Positions 15,584 through 22,515 of a stretch of DNA of 32,060 nt are shown here, piece by piece; the stretch's first letter is position 1; every line of letters starts with the position of its first letter. A model generated the notes under the pieces. The model searched no databases. It saw only the letters and a program-made list of their open reading frames with translations, and had not been told where the DNA came from. The position numbers and the translations under genes are program-made. This stretch comes from Pseudacidovorax intermedius (GTDB taxonomy: Bacteria > Pseudomonadota > Gammaproteobacteria > Burkholderiales > Burkholderiaceae_C), in contig NZ_LDSL01000138.1 in assembly GCF_001476815.1 (NCBI RefSeq), positions 1-32,060 on the forward strand, given 5' to 3'.

Positions 15584-17035
15584 TCAGTAGCAGGTGCCGA
15601 CCTCGTAGTAGCCGGCGGCGGTCTTCTTCAGGGTGGTCTCGATGTAGATGTTCCACAGCCCCATGCCCTGGTTCGAGCCGTAGGCATAGGTGAAGCCGTA
15701 GAGCGCATAGGCCCGCGCGGCCACGGTGTGGCTGTAGTTGTCGGTGGTGGTGCACACGGGCGTCATGCCGGTGGTGCTGGCGGTGGCCGCGGCCGAGGCG
15801 GCGCCGCGTGCGCCGGCGGCGTTCACGGCGCGCACCGTCCAGTCGTAGCTGCTGCCAGCGACGAGGTCGGTGTCGGTGTAGCTGGTGGCGGTCAGTGGCG
15901 TGGCATTGCGCCGGCCGCCGTTGCGGTAGACCACGTAGCCCGCCGCACCCGGCACGGCGGACCAGGTGAGCTTCATGCTGCTGGCCGTGGCGGCCGAGGC
16001 CGTCAGGCCGCCCGGCGCCGCGAGCGGGGCCGTGGCAGTGCCGCCGGACAGGTGCCTGACCATGGCCTGGATGGCCGCCATCTGCGGGCCGGCCTTCTTC
16101 GCATAGTCCGGGCTGTCGTAGCCCCACCAGTCCCAGCAGCCGTTGGTGGCCGTGACGCCGGTCTGCGGATAGAGCACGACGATGTTGTTGGTGTCGGCCC
16201 AGCGGTTGTAGCCCGTGTTGCGCACGTACTGCTGGCCGATCTGCGCCGTGTTCTGCTTGCAGCCGTGCAGTGCCACGTGCAGCCGGCAGGTGGCGCTGCC
16301 GCTGGCGCAGGCCGCCGGCACATAGGCCCAGCCGGTCTGCGCCATGGCATGGCCGCCGACGAAGCTGCGCTGGTCGAACTCCACGAAGCTGCCGCCCAGC
16401 GTGCCCACGTTGCGCGGGTTGAGCGTGCCGTAGATCTGCTGCAGCAGCGCGCCGGCCAGGTCGAAGTTGCAGTCGTCGATGTAGGGGTCGCCCTTGACCG
16501 AGCAGGCACTGCCGTAGTCGTCGGTGACGAAGGCATGCTCGGCCGCCAGGTCCTTCTTGTAGGCGATGTTGGCCGCGGGCACGAAGGCGCCGTAGTAGCT
16601 GCGCAGGTCGTCCATCACAGCGGTCTTGACCACGCTGTCGAGCGTGCCGGAGAACAGGTAGAGCCGGCTGGCCGACAGGTTGGACACCGGGTCGATGGCG
16701 CCGCTCGCGGCCCAGTTGTTGGTGGTGGTCACCAGGCTGCTGACCGGGATGCTGGTGTCGTGCGCCATGCAGCGGCCGGTGGCGTAGACCACCGAGCCTT
16801 CCGCACAGTAGTACGGCCCGCCCGCCACCACGCCCGCCCCCTTCTTGAAGGTGGCCGAATAGGCGACGTGCAGCTGCACGGCCATGTAGCCGCCCGAGGA
16901 CACGCCCGACACGCTGACCTGCGCCGGGTCGATGTTCAGCTCCGGCAGCGGCACCGCCGCCGCTGCGCCGGCCAGCAGCCAGGCCGAAACGAGCACACCG
17001 GCGGCGCGCCTGAGCGGCGCGGTGAACTTCTGCAT
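15584..17035 (-). CDS. phaZ: Extracellular poly(3-hydroxybutyrate) depolymerase
   Basis: A 483-residue secreted esterase. It has a signal peptide (~1-27), then a catalytic domain with the lipase box GVSSG (Ser46), likely acid Asp133 (SGTLDSVV), likely His167 (AEHAFV), and the oxyanion-type HGCKQ (His257). The order Ser-Asp-His-oxyanion His is that of the type II catalytic domain of PHB depolymerases. A fibronectin type III linker follows (~338-422). A C-terminal domain (~425-483) contains YGFTYAYGSNQGMGLWNIY and resembles a PHA-binding domain. Such enzymes degrade extracellular polymer to 3-hydroxybutyrate and short oligomers. GGGAG lies 7 bases before ATG 17035. It sits inside a Liv-type transporter operon, between the binding protein and livG, which is an unusual place. 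Confidence 0.92.
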   Translation of the reverse strand: MQKFTAPLRRAAGVLVSAWLLAGAAAAVPLPELNIDPAQVSVSGVSSGGYMAVQLHVAYSATFKKGAGVVAGGPYYCAEGSVVYATGRCMAHDTSIPVSSLVTTTNNWAASGAIDPVSNLSASRLYLFSGTLDSVVKTAVMDDLRSYYGAFVPAANIAYKKDLAAEHAFVTDDYGSACSVKGDPYIDDCNFDLAGALLQQIYGTLNPRNVGTLGGSFVEFDQRSFVGGHAMAQTGWAYVPAACASGSATCRLHVALHGCKQNTAQIGQQYVRNTGYNRWADTNNIVVLYPQTGVTATNGCWDWWGYDSPDYAKKAGPQMAAIQAMVRHLSGGTATAPLAAPGGLTASAATASSMKLTWSAVPGAAGYVVYRNGGRRNATPLTATSYTDTDLVAGSSYDWTVRAVNAAGARGAASAAATASTTGMTPVCTTTDNYSHTVAARAYALYGFTYAYGSNQGMGLWNIYIETTLKKTAAGYYEVGTCY

Positions 17036-17119
17036 GGTGCGTCTCCCGAGAAAAGGTGAGCGGTCGTAGATCTAGGCGGGGACACCCACGGAACCGGCTC
17101 TGCCGGGCCGTGGGGTGTG

Positions 17120-17143
17120 CCCCCTTCGAGGATCAGAAGGGGG
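17120..17143. repeat. Stable hairpin between the binding-protein gene and phaZ
   Basis: CCCCCTTC (17120-17127) and GAAGGGGG (17136-17143) form a perfect 8-bp inverted repeat with an 8-base loop, 33 bases after the binding-protein stop. There is no T run on the minus strand, so it is more likely an mRNA-stability or partial termination element than a full terminator. It may also be a copy of a dispersed genomic repeat. Confidence 0.6.
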
Positions 17144-17175
17144 AGCCGCGCAGCGGCATGGGGGATGCAAGCGCG

Positions 17176-18366
17176 TCAGCGCTTGTTCCTTACCGGGATG
17201 TCCATTTCGGAGGGCTTGATCTCGTGCACCAGCTCCGGCACGCCCCAGGCGAAGGCCGGGTCCACCTTGATCTTGAAGTGGTACATGCTCTGCAGCGCCT
17301 GGTGGTCTTCCTTGCGGAAGGTCATCGTGCCCTTGGGCGTGTCGAAGCTCATGCCTTCCATGGTGCTGATGAGCTTGTTGGTGCTGGTGTCGCCGCCCGT
17401 CTTCTTGAGCGCGGTGACGATGGCCATCGCCGCCGAGAAGCCGCCGGCGGTGAAGAAGTCCGGCGGGCTCTTGAATTCCTTGTAGTGCATGGACACCAGC
17501 GCCTCGTTCACCGGGTTCTTCGGAATGCCGAAGTAGTAGTAGGTGGCGCCTTCCATGCCGGGGAAGTTCTTGTAGCTGGCCATGGCCGGCAGGATGTTGC
17601 CGCCGGTGGCGATCTCGATGCCGTAGCGCTTGAGGTCCAGGTCGGCGATCTTGAAGGGATTGCCGGCGCCGGCCCACACGATCCAGATCACCTTGCGGCC
17701 GGGCTGGTCCTTGAGCTTGTCGATCAAACGCTGCGCACCGGCGGTGAAGTCGGTGGTGTTCTGCGGCAGGTATTCCTCATGGACGATCTTGGCCTTCTTC
17801 ACCGCGTCCTTGAAGGCCTTCACGCCGTCGCGGCCGAAGGCATAGTCCTGGGCCAGCGTGGCGATGGTGGTGCCGGGCTTGTCGAGCGCCACGGCGTTGC
17901 TGATCGCGTCCTGGCTGGAGTTGCGGCCGGTGCGGAAGATGTACTTGTTCCACTTGTCGCCGGTGATCGAGTCGGCCACGGCGGGCTCGACGACCAGCAG
18001 CTTCTTGTATTCCTCCGCCACGGGCAGCATGGCCAGGGCCACGCCCGACGAGGTGGGGCCGACGGCCAGCGCGGCCTTGTCGTCGGAATAGGCGGCGGCC
18101 AGCTGCGACTTGCCCAGGTCAGGCTTGCCCTGGTCGTCCTTCTCGATCACGACGATCTTCTTGCCGTTGACCATCATGGTGCCGCCAGTGGCGTAGTCCA
18201 GGCCCATCATCAGGCCGGTCTGGGTCTGCTTGCCGTAGGCCTCCAGCGGGCCGGTCTTGCTGTAAACGTGGGCGATGCGGATCTCGTTGGACTGGGCCCA
18301 GGCCGAAGCAGTGGCGGTGGCACAGACGGCGAGCGCGGCCAGGGCGGCAAGGTGGCGACGGTTCAT
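17176..18366 (-). CDS. ABC transporter periplasmic substrate-binding protein (LivK family)
   Basis: A 396-residue protein with a signal peptide (1-25, ending ASAWA) followed by a type I periplasmic binding fold: IRIAHVYSKTGPLEAYGKQTQTGL, AVGPTSSGVALAMLPVAEEYK, and VVEPAVADSITG. It would deliver ligand to LivHMGF. The ATG at 18366 has AGGAG 8 bases upstream. It is the first gene after the sigma-54 promoter at 18399-18413. It belongs to a broad clade that includes receptors for amino acids, amides, aromatic acids and other small acids, so no ligand or symbol is assigned. Association with phaZ hints at a hydroxy-acid ligand. Confidence 0.9.
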   Translation of the reverse strand: MNRRHLAALAALAVCATATASAWAQSNEIRIAHVYSKTGPLEAYGKQTQTGLMMGLDYATGGTMMVNGKKIVVIEKDDQGKPDLGKSQLAAAYSDDKAALAVGPTSSGVALAMLPVAEEYKKLLVVEPAVADSITGDKWNKYIFRTGRNSSQDAISNAVALDKPGTTIATLAQDYAFGRDGVKAFKDAVKKAKIVHEEYLPQNTTDFTAGAQRLIDKLKDQPGRKVIWIVWAGAGNPFKIADLDLKRYGIEIATGGNILPAMASYKNFPGMEGATYYYFGIPKNPVNEALVSMHYKEFKSPPDFFTAGGFSAAMAIVTALKKTGGDTSTNKLISTMEGMSFDTPKGTMTFRKEDHQALQSMYHFKIKVDPAFAWGVPELVHEIKPSEMDIPVRNKR

Positions 18367-18398
18367 GCGTTGTCTCCTGAAATAGGTGACTGAACATC

Positions 18399-18413
18399 GC
18401 ACAGTTCGTGCCA
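18399..18413 (-). promoter_or_regulatory. Sigma-54 (-24/-12) promoter of the binding-protein/phaZ/liv operon
   Basis: Reading the minus strand from 18413 to 18399 gives TGGCACG-AACT-GTGC. The -24 element is a perfect match to TGGCACG, and the -12 GC is at the exact required distance, with one mismatch in TTGC. Transcription would begin about 12 bases later, giving a leader of roughly 20 bases. The nearest upstream regulator gene encodes a sigma-54 activator. Confidence 0.8.
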
Positions 18414-18427
18414 ACGGCTAAGCCGTT
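18413..18427. repeat. Short inverted repeat abutting the sigma-54 promoter
   Basis: AACGGC-TAA-GCCGTT is a perfect 6-bp dyad sharing its first base with the end of the -24 element. It could be a binding site for a second regulator. Activator sites of sigma-54 systems are normally further upstream. Confidence 0.4.
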
Positions 18428-18465
18428 GATCGGCAACGAATCTTCATCCGAAAGCAACGTCGATT

Positions 18466-18524
18466 GGCTGATTTCAGAACAGTGGCGATGCCTGAAATTC
18501 AGCCACTTGTTCAGTTTTCAGGCA
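18466..18524. promoter_or_regulatory. Cluster of CTGAAA/TTTCAG inverted repeats, candidate upstream activator sites
   Basis: Two nested dyads lie 50-110 bases upstream of the -24 element. GGCTGATTTCAG (18466-18477) pairs with CTGAAATTCAGCC (18492-18504) with one bulged base. TGCCTGAAA (18489-18497) pairs perfectly with TTTCAGGCA (18516-18524). All share the core TTTCAG/CTGAAA. Position and dyad symmetry fit enhancer sites for a Fis-type sigma-54 activator. The last arm overlaps the 3' end of the HNH gene. Confidence 0.5.
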
Positions 18525-18786
18525 GGGCTTTCCCGAGGGCCTGACGCTCGACGATCCATTGCGTGAACTGGCGCTCGGCCTGCTGGCGGAACTGGTTGCG
18601 CGCATGGTTGCAGGCCGCATGCGCCAGCCGCCGGTGCTTCGAAGAGCGGACGCCGCCGAAGGTCGAATCGACGAGATGTTCGATGGTGGCCGATTCCGGC
18701 CGTCCCGCGGGTTCGTCGAAGTCCATCGGCAAGCCGCACCAGTGGCAGTTGGGCCCGAAGGTGGAACGCAGTGCCTTGACGCTCAT
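18511..18786 (-). CDS. Small HNH-type nuclease-like protein
   Basis: A 91-residue protein with a zinc-type CHWCG near the N-terminus, then an HNH-like core: ATIEHLVDSTFGG, a basic SSKHRRLAHAACNHARNQF stretch and a helical tail. The EH, Asn-region and CN residues match the HNH metal-finger layout, but it is only a bare domain. The ATG at 18786 overlaps the stop of the sigma-54 activator gene as ATGA. Whether it cuts DNA is unknown. Its tail coincides with putative activator sites for the next operon. Confidence 0.7.
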   Translation of the reverse strand: MSVKALRSTFGPNCHWCGLPMDFDEPAGRPESATIEHLVDSTFGGVRSSKHRRLAHAACNHARNQFRQQAERQFTQWIVERQALGKALPEN

Positions 18787-20303
18787 GGGTTTCCCATGCG
18801 CTCGTACAGCGTCGCGCGCGAAATGCCCAGCAGCCGCGCGGTCGCCAGCTTGTTGCCGCCGGTGGACGCCAGCGCGGCGGCGATCGCCTTGCGCTCGAGC
18901 TCGGCCACCTGCTGCGACAGCGGGCGCAGCAGCAGCGCCGCCTGCGCGTCGGCATCGTGGCTGGGCTGCAGGGTGGCCGGCCGCTCGATCTGGTCCAGCC
19001 CCGCTTCGCGCAGGATGCGCTCGAGCTGCATCGCATCGATGCGCTGCGAGTCGCTGCGCATCGTGACCTGCTCCAGCACGTTGCGCAGCTCGCGGATGTT
19101 GCCGCGCCAGTGCTGGCCTGCCAGCAGGGCCAGGGCGTCGGGCAGCAGTTCGGGCGGCGCATCGCCGGTGCGCTGGGCCACCTCGTCGCCCAGGGCCTCC
19201 ACCAGCGCCGGGATGTCGCCGCGCCGCGCGCGCAGCGGCGGCACGCGGATGGGCAGCACGTTGAGGCGGTAGTACAGGTCTTCGCGAAAGCGGCCCTGCG
19301 CCACCAGCGCCGGCAGGTCGCGCGAGGTGGCGGCGATCACCCGCGCATCGAAGGCCACCAGCTTGTTGGAGCCCAGCGGCTCGATCTCGCCCTCCTGCAG
19401 GGCGCGCAGCAGCTTGGCCTGCAGCGAAAGCGGCATGTCGCCGATCTCGTCCAGGAACAGCGTGCCGCCGTCGGCGAACTTGAACTTGCCCTCGCGCCCG
19501 CGCCGGTCCGCGCCGGTGAAGGCGCCGGGCGCGAAACCGAAGAACTCGGCCTCCAGCAGCGTGTCGGGCACGGCCGCGATGTTGACGCTGACGAAGGGCC
19601 CGGCCGCGCGCGCCGAGGCGCCGTGGATGGCATGGGCCAGCAGCTCCTTGCCGGTGCCCGTTTCGCCCAGCAGCAGCACCGGGCTGGTGGACTGGGCCGC
19701 GCGCCGCGCATGGCGCTTGACCTCCACCGCCGCCGGGCTGCTGCCGATGAAGCTGGCGAAGCTGTACTTGGCCTGGCGCGGCAGCCCGCCTTCCAGGCCG
19801 TTGCGCGCCGCCCGGCTGGCCTGGCTGGCCAGCTCGCGCCGGGCCTCGTCCAGGTCGCGCTGCAGCAGCGCGAACTTGGCCACCAGCGGCTGCAGCGTGG
19901 TCTGCGGATGGTCGAAGAGCACGATGCCGATGGCGCCGATGACGGGGCCGGTGCCGTCGTCGTGCTCCTCGCGCAGCGGCAGGCGGCTCACGACGAAGGT
20001 GCCGGCCTTGTTGGTGAGCAGGTCCACCAGCACCGGCTCGCCGGTCTCCAGCACGCGGCGCATCTGGGTGTTGGGGATCACCTCTTCCACCATGTGGCCG
20101 ACGAACTGGTCCACGCCGTCGAAGCCCAGCGCCGGCAGGAAGCGGCGGTAGCCCTCGTTGACCCAGACGATGCGCCCGCTGCGGTCGATCAGGAACATGC
20201 CCTGGCTGATGCTGGAGAACAGCTGGAACATCGAGCGCGCCGCCAGCGCCAGGATGCCCTGGGCGTCCTGCGGCAGCGTGGGGTCGGTAGGGGCGGCAGA
20301 CAT
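18783..20303 (-). CDS. Sigma-54-dependent transcriptional activator (PAS, AAA+, Fis-type HTH)
   Basis: A 506-residue enhancer-binding protein. It has a PAS-like sensor (~25-130: QGMFLIDRSGRIVWVNEGYRR), a coiled linker (~140-165), and an AAA+ core with Walker A GETGTGKE (213-220), the sigma-54 contact loop GAFTGA (260-265) and Walker B GGTLFLDE (279-286). The R-finger region DLYYRLNVLPI and a C-terminal Fis helix-turn-helix (NKLATARLLGISRATLYERM) complete it. All key residues are present, so it should be active. ATG 20303 is preferred; ATG 20336 would add 11 residues. There is no phospho-receiver, so it likely senses a small molecule through PAS. The likely target is the sigma-54 promoter at 18399-18413. 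Confidence 0.92.
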   Translation of the reverse strand: MSAAPTDPTLPQDAQGILALAARSMFQLFSSISQGMFLIDRSGRIVWVNEGYRRFLPALGFDGVDQFVGHMVEEVIPNTQMRRVLETGEPVLVDLLTNKAGTFVVSRLPLREEHDDGTGPVIGAIGIVLFDHPQTTLQPLVAKFALLQRDLDEARRELASQASRAARNGLEGGLPRQAKYSFASFIGSSPAAVEVKRHARRAAQSTSPVLLLGETGTGKELLAHAIHGASARAAGPFVSVNIAAVPDTLLEAEFFGFAPGAFTGADRRGREGKFKFADGGTLFLDEIGDMPLSLQAKLLRALQEGEIEPLGSNKLVAFDARVIAATSRDLPALVAQGRFREDLYYRLNVLPIRVPPLRARRGDIPALVEALGDEVAQRTGDAPPELLPDALALLAGQHWRGNIRELRNVLEQVTMRSDSQRIDAMQLERILREAGLDQIERPATLQPSHDADAQAALLLRPLSQQVAELERKAIAAALASTGGNKLATARLLGISRATLYERMGNP

Positions 20304-20341
20304 GGCGCGCGATCGTAGCGTTGGGGTCGATGCCATCAGGC

Positions 20342-21742
20342 CTAGTCGCTGCCCGCATCCTTGAGCTCGGCGAACTTGGCCGCCATGGTCGGGTTGCCGC
20401 GCGTGAGCTTCTTGATCGTCAGGTCCTCGGCCTTGTCGTTGGCCAGGCGCAGGTTGTTGGCCGACTTGTAGAGCGCGTCCTTGGTCTTCTCCAGGTCCTT
20501 GATCGCCTCGTCGATGCGCTTGACGGCCTCCTCGAAGCCATCGGAGGCCAGCCGCCAGTTGCGGCCGAAGGCGGTCTTGAAGTCGTCCAGCTGCGTCTCG
20601 AAGCGGGTGATGTCCAGGTTCTGCGCCTTGACCAGCGCCAGCTCCGTCTTGTAGCCCAGCGCCTTGGTGGCCGCATTGCGCAGCAGCGTCACGATGGGGA
20701 TGAAGAACTGCGGCCGCACCACGTACATCTTGGGATAGCGATGGAACACGTCGACGATGCCGGTGTTGTAGAGCTCGCTCTCGGGCTCCAGCAGCGAGAC
20801 CAGCACCGCGTATTCGCAGCCCTTCTCGGTGCGGTCCTTGTCCAGCTCGCGGAAGAAGTCCTCGTTCTTCTTGCGCGTGGCGGTGGCGTCGCTCTCGTTC
20901 TTCATCTCGAACATGATGGAGACGATCTCGGTGCCGTCCTCGTCCAGGTCGCGGAAGATGTAGTCGCCCTTGCTGCCGCTGCGCGCATCGTTGTCCTTCT
21001 CGAAATAGGCGCGCGGGAAGGCGGTGGCGCGGATGCGGTTGAACTCGGTCTCGCAGTGCTGCTCCAGCGTCTCGCCCACCATCTTGGTCGACAGGCGCGC
21101 CTTCATGTCGCGCAGGCGTTCGATGGCGTCGTCGCGGTCGCGGATCTGCGTCTCGTACTTGTCCCTGAGCATCTGCTCGGCCACCTGCTTCTCCAGCGCG
21201 ACACGCTCCAGGTTGTTGCGCAGGGCGTCGCGCTCCTTCTCGACCACGCCCACGGCCTGCGTGACGGCCAGCTGCTGGGCCATGCCGCCGGCGTCGAGGC
21301 GGGACTTGAGGGCCTGGATCTCGGCATCCTTCGCCGCCGCCGCCTTCTGCACTTCGCTCGCCAGCCGCGCCTCGGCCAGGCGGGCCGCGGACTCGCGCTC
21401 CTGCCGGGCCTGCGCCAGTTCGTGGGCCAGCTGGTCGCGTTCGCGCTCGATGCCGCCCAGCGCCTCGCTCACCGCCAGCCGGCGCGCGACCTCGCCGGCG
21501 TCGAGCCGCGCCTTGAGTTCGAGGATTTCGGCCTCCTTCGCCGCCGCCTTCCGCTCCAGCTCGCCGGCCAGCTGGGCGCGCGCCAGCTCGACCGCGTTGC
21601 GCTTGTCCTGCTCGGCCAGTTCCAGCCGCTCGTGCAGCTGGCGGTCGAAATCGCCGTCGCGCACCTGCTTGAGGATGTCCGCGTAGCCGGACTCGTCGAT
21701 CTTGAAGGCCTTCCCGCAGTGGGGGCAGAGGATGTCTTGCAT
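20342..21742 (-). CDS. DUF2130 coiled-coil protein
   Basis: A 466-residue cytoplasmic protein. The N-terminus [13 protein letters not shown] carries a CxxC that looks like half a zinc ribbon. A long Glu/Arg/Ala coiled coil follows (~25-215, many EKERD and LARAQLA-type heptads), and then a conserved C-terminal DUF2130 domain (~225-400: [34 protein letters not shown]). The FEMKN-type acidic/lysine pattern recalls nuclease-fold cores, but that is only a suggestion. A GTG two codons upstream (21748) is an alternative start. The function of the family is not established. Confidence 0.88.
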   Translation of the reverse strand: MQDILCPHCGKAFKIDESGYADILKQVRDGDFDRQLHERLELAEQDKRNAVELARAQLAGELERKAAAKEAEILELKARLDAGEVARRLAVSEALGGIERERDQLAHELAQARQERESAARLAEARLASEVQKAAAAKDAEIQALKSRLDAGGMAQQLAVTQAVGVVEKERDALRNNLERVALEKQVAEQMLRDKYETQIRDRDDAIERLRDMKARLSTKMVGETLEQHCETEFNRIRATAFPRAYFEKDNDARSGSKGDYIFRDLDEDGTEIVSIMFEMKNESDATATRKKNEDFFRELDKDRTEKGCEYAVLVSLLEPESELYNTGIVDVFHRYPKMYVVRPQFFIPIVTLLRNAATKALGYKTELALVKAQNLDITRFETQLDDFKTAFGRNWRLASDGFEEAVKRIDEAIKDLEKTKDALYKSANNLRLANDKAEDLTIKKLTRGNPTMAAKFAELKDAGSD

Positions 21743-21796
21743 GCGCACGATCCTAGCGCGGCGTCGGACAAAGGCGCGAGCGTGGCGCCGACTTTA

Positions 21797-21810
21797 ATCA
21801 TTCGTTTGAT
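21797..21810. promoter_or_regulatory. Imperfect palindrome in the divergent TetR/DUF2130 promoter
   Basis: ATCA-TTCGTT-TGAT lies 25 bases before the TetR start, within an AT-richer patch between the two divergent genes. A TCTAAT resembling a -10 box follows at 21819-21824. TetR-family proteins usually bind such short dyads over their own promoter. The arms are only 4 bp, so this is a weak call. Confidence 0.35.
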
Positions 21811-21834
21811 CTTCGTGCTCTAATCGGCCCCCGC

Positions 21835-22515
21835 ATGACCACCGCCTCGCCCAAGCCGGCCCGGGGCGACGGGGCCGAGGCCCGCCAGCGCCTGCTGCTG
21901 GCGGCCCTCGCCCTGTTCGCCGACCAGGGCTTCGCCAAGACCTCCACCCGCGCCATCGCCGCCGCCGCCGACATGAACATCGGCGCCATCAGCTATTACT
22001 TCGGCGACAAGGCCGGGCTGTATGCCGCCTGCTTCACCGAGCCCCTGGGCGGCACGGCCGAAGAGACCACGGCCCTGTGGTCCGCCCCCGGCCTGTCGCT
22101 CGGCGAGGCGCTGGCCGTGTTCATGACGGCATACCTGGCGCCCCTCAAGCTGGGCGAGCCGGTGCGCCAGTGCATGCGCCTGCACCTGCGCGAGATGCTG
22201 GAGCCCAGCAGCCAGTGGGCCACCGAAGTCGAGCGCGACATCAAGGCGCCGCACCAGGCCATGGTGCGCCTGCTGGCCCGCCACCTGGGCGCGCGGGTGG
22301 ACGACGACATCCACCGCCTGGCCTTCGCCGTCATCGGCCTGGCCATGCAGCCCTACGTGACGCGCGACTTCATCGACGCGATCCGCCCCGGCCTGCTGCG
22401 CGGCCCCCGCGCCGTGGACCAGTGGGCCGAACGGCTGGCCGGCATGGCCCAGGCCCTGGTGGGCGCCGAACGCAGCCGCCGCGCGGCCACCGTTTCCGAG
22501 GAAGCTTCGACATGA
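21835..22515 (+). CDS. TetR-family regulator, CerR-like with DUF1956 C-terminal domain
   Basis: A 226-residue protein. The N-terminal TetR helix-turn-helix (residues ~16-63) includes RQRLLLAALALFADQGFAKTS, TRAIAAAADMNIGAISYYF and KAGLYAACF. The C-terminal ligand-binding part (LREMLEPSSQWATEVERD, RDFIDAIRPGLL) matches the CerR/DUF1956 type. It is the first gene of an efflux operon; its stop overlaps the next ATG (ATGA), so it probably represses its own operon until a pump substrate binds. The inducer is unknown. Confidence 0.92.
   Translation: MTTASPKPARGDGAEARQRLLLAALALFADQGFAKTSTRAIAAAADMNIGAISYYFGDKAGLYAACFTEPLGGTAEETTALWSAPGLSLGEALAVFMTAYLAPLKLGEPVRQCMRLHLREMLEPSSQWATEVERDIKAPHQAMVRLLARHLGARVDDDIHRLAFAVIGLAMQPYVTRDFIDAIRPGLLRGPRAVDQWAERLAGMAQALVGAERSRRAATVSEEAST

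Noticed and set aside
18511-20358. One long 615-codon frame joining the HNH protein to sequence antiparallel in phase with the sigma-54 activator.
   Set aside because: Only its last 91 codons look like protein; the upstream part is an out-of-frame reading of the activator gene.
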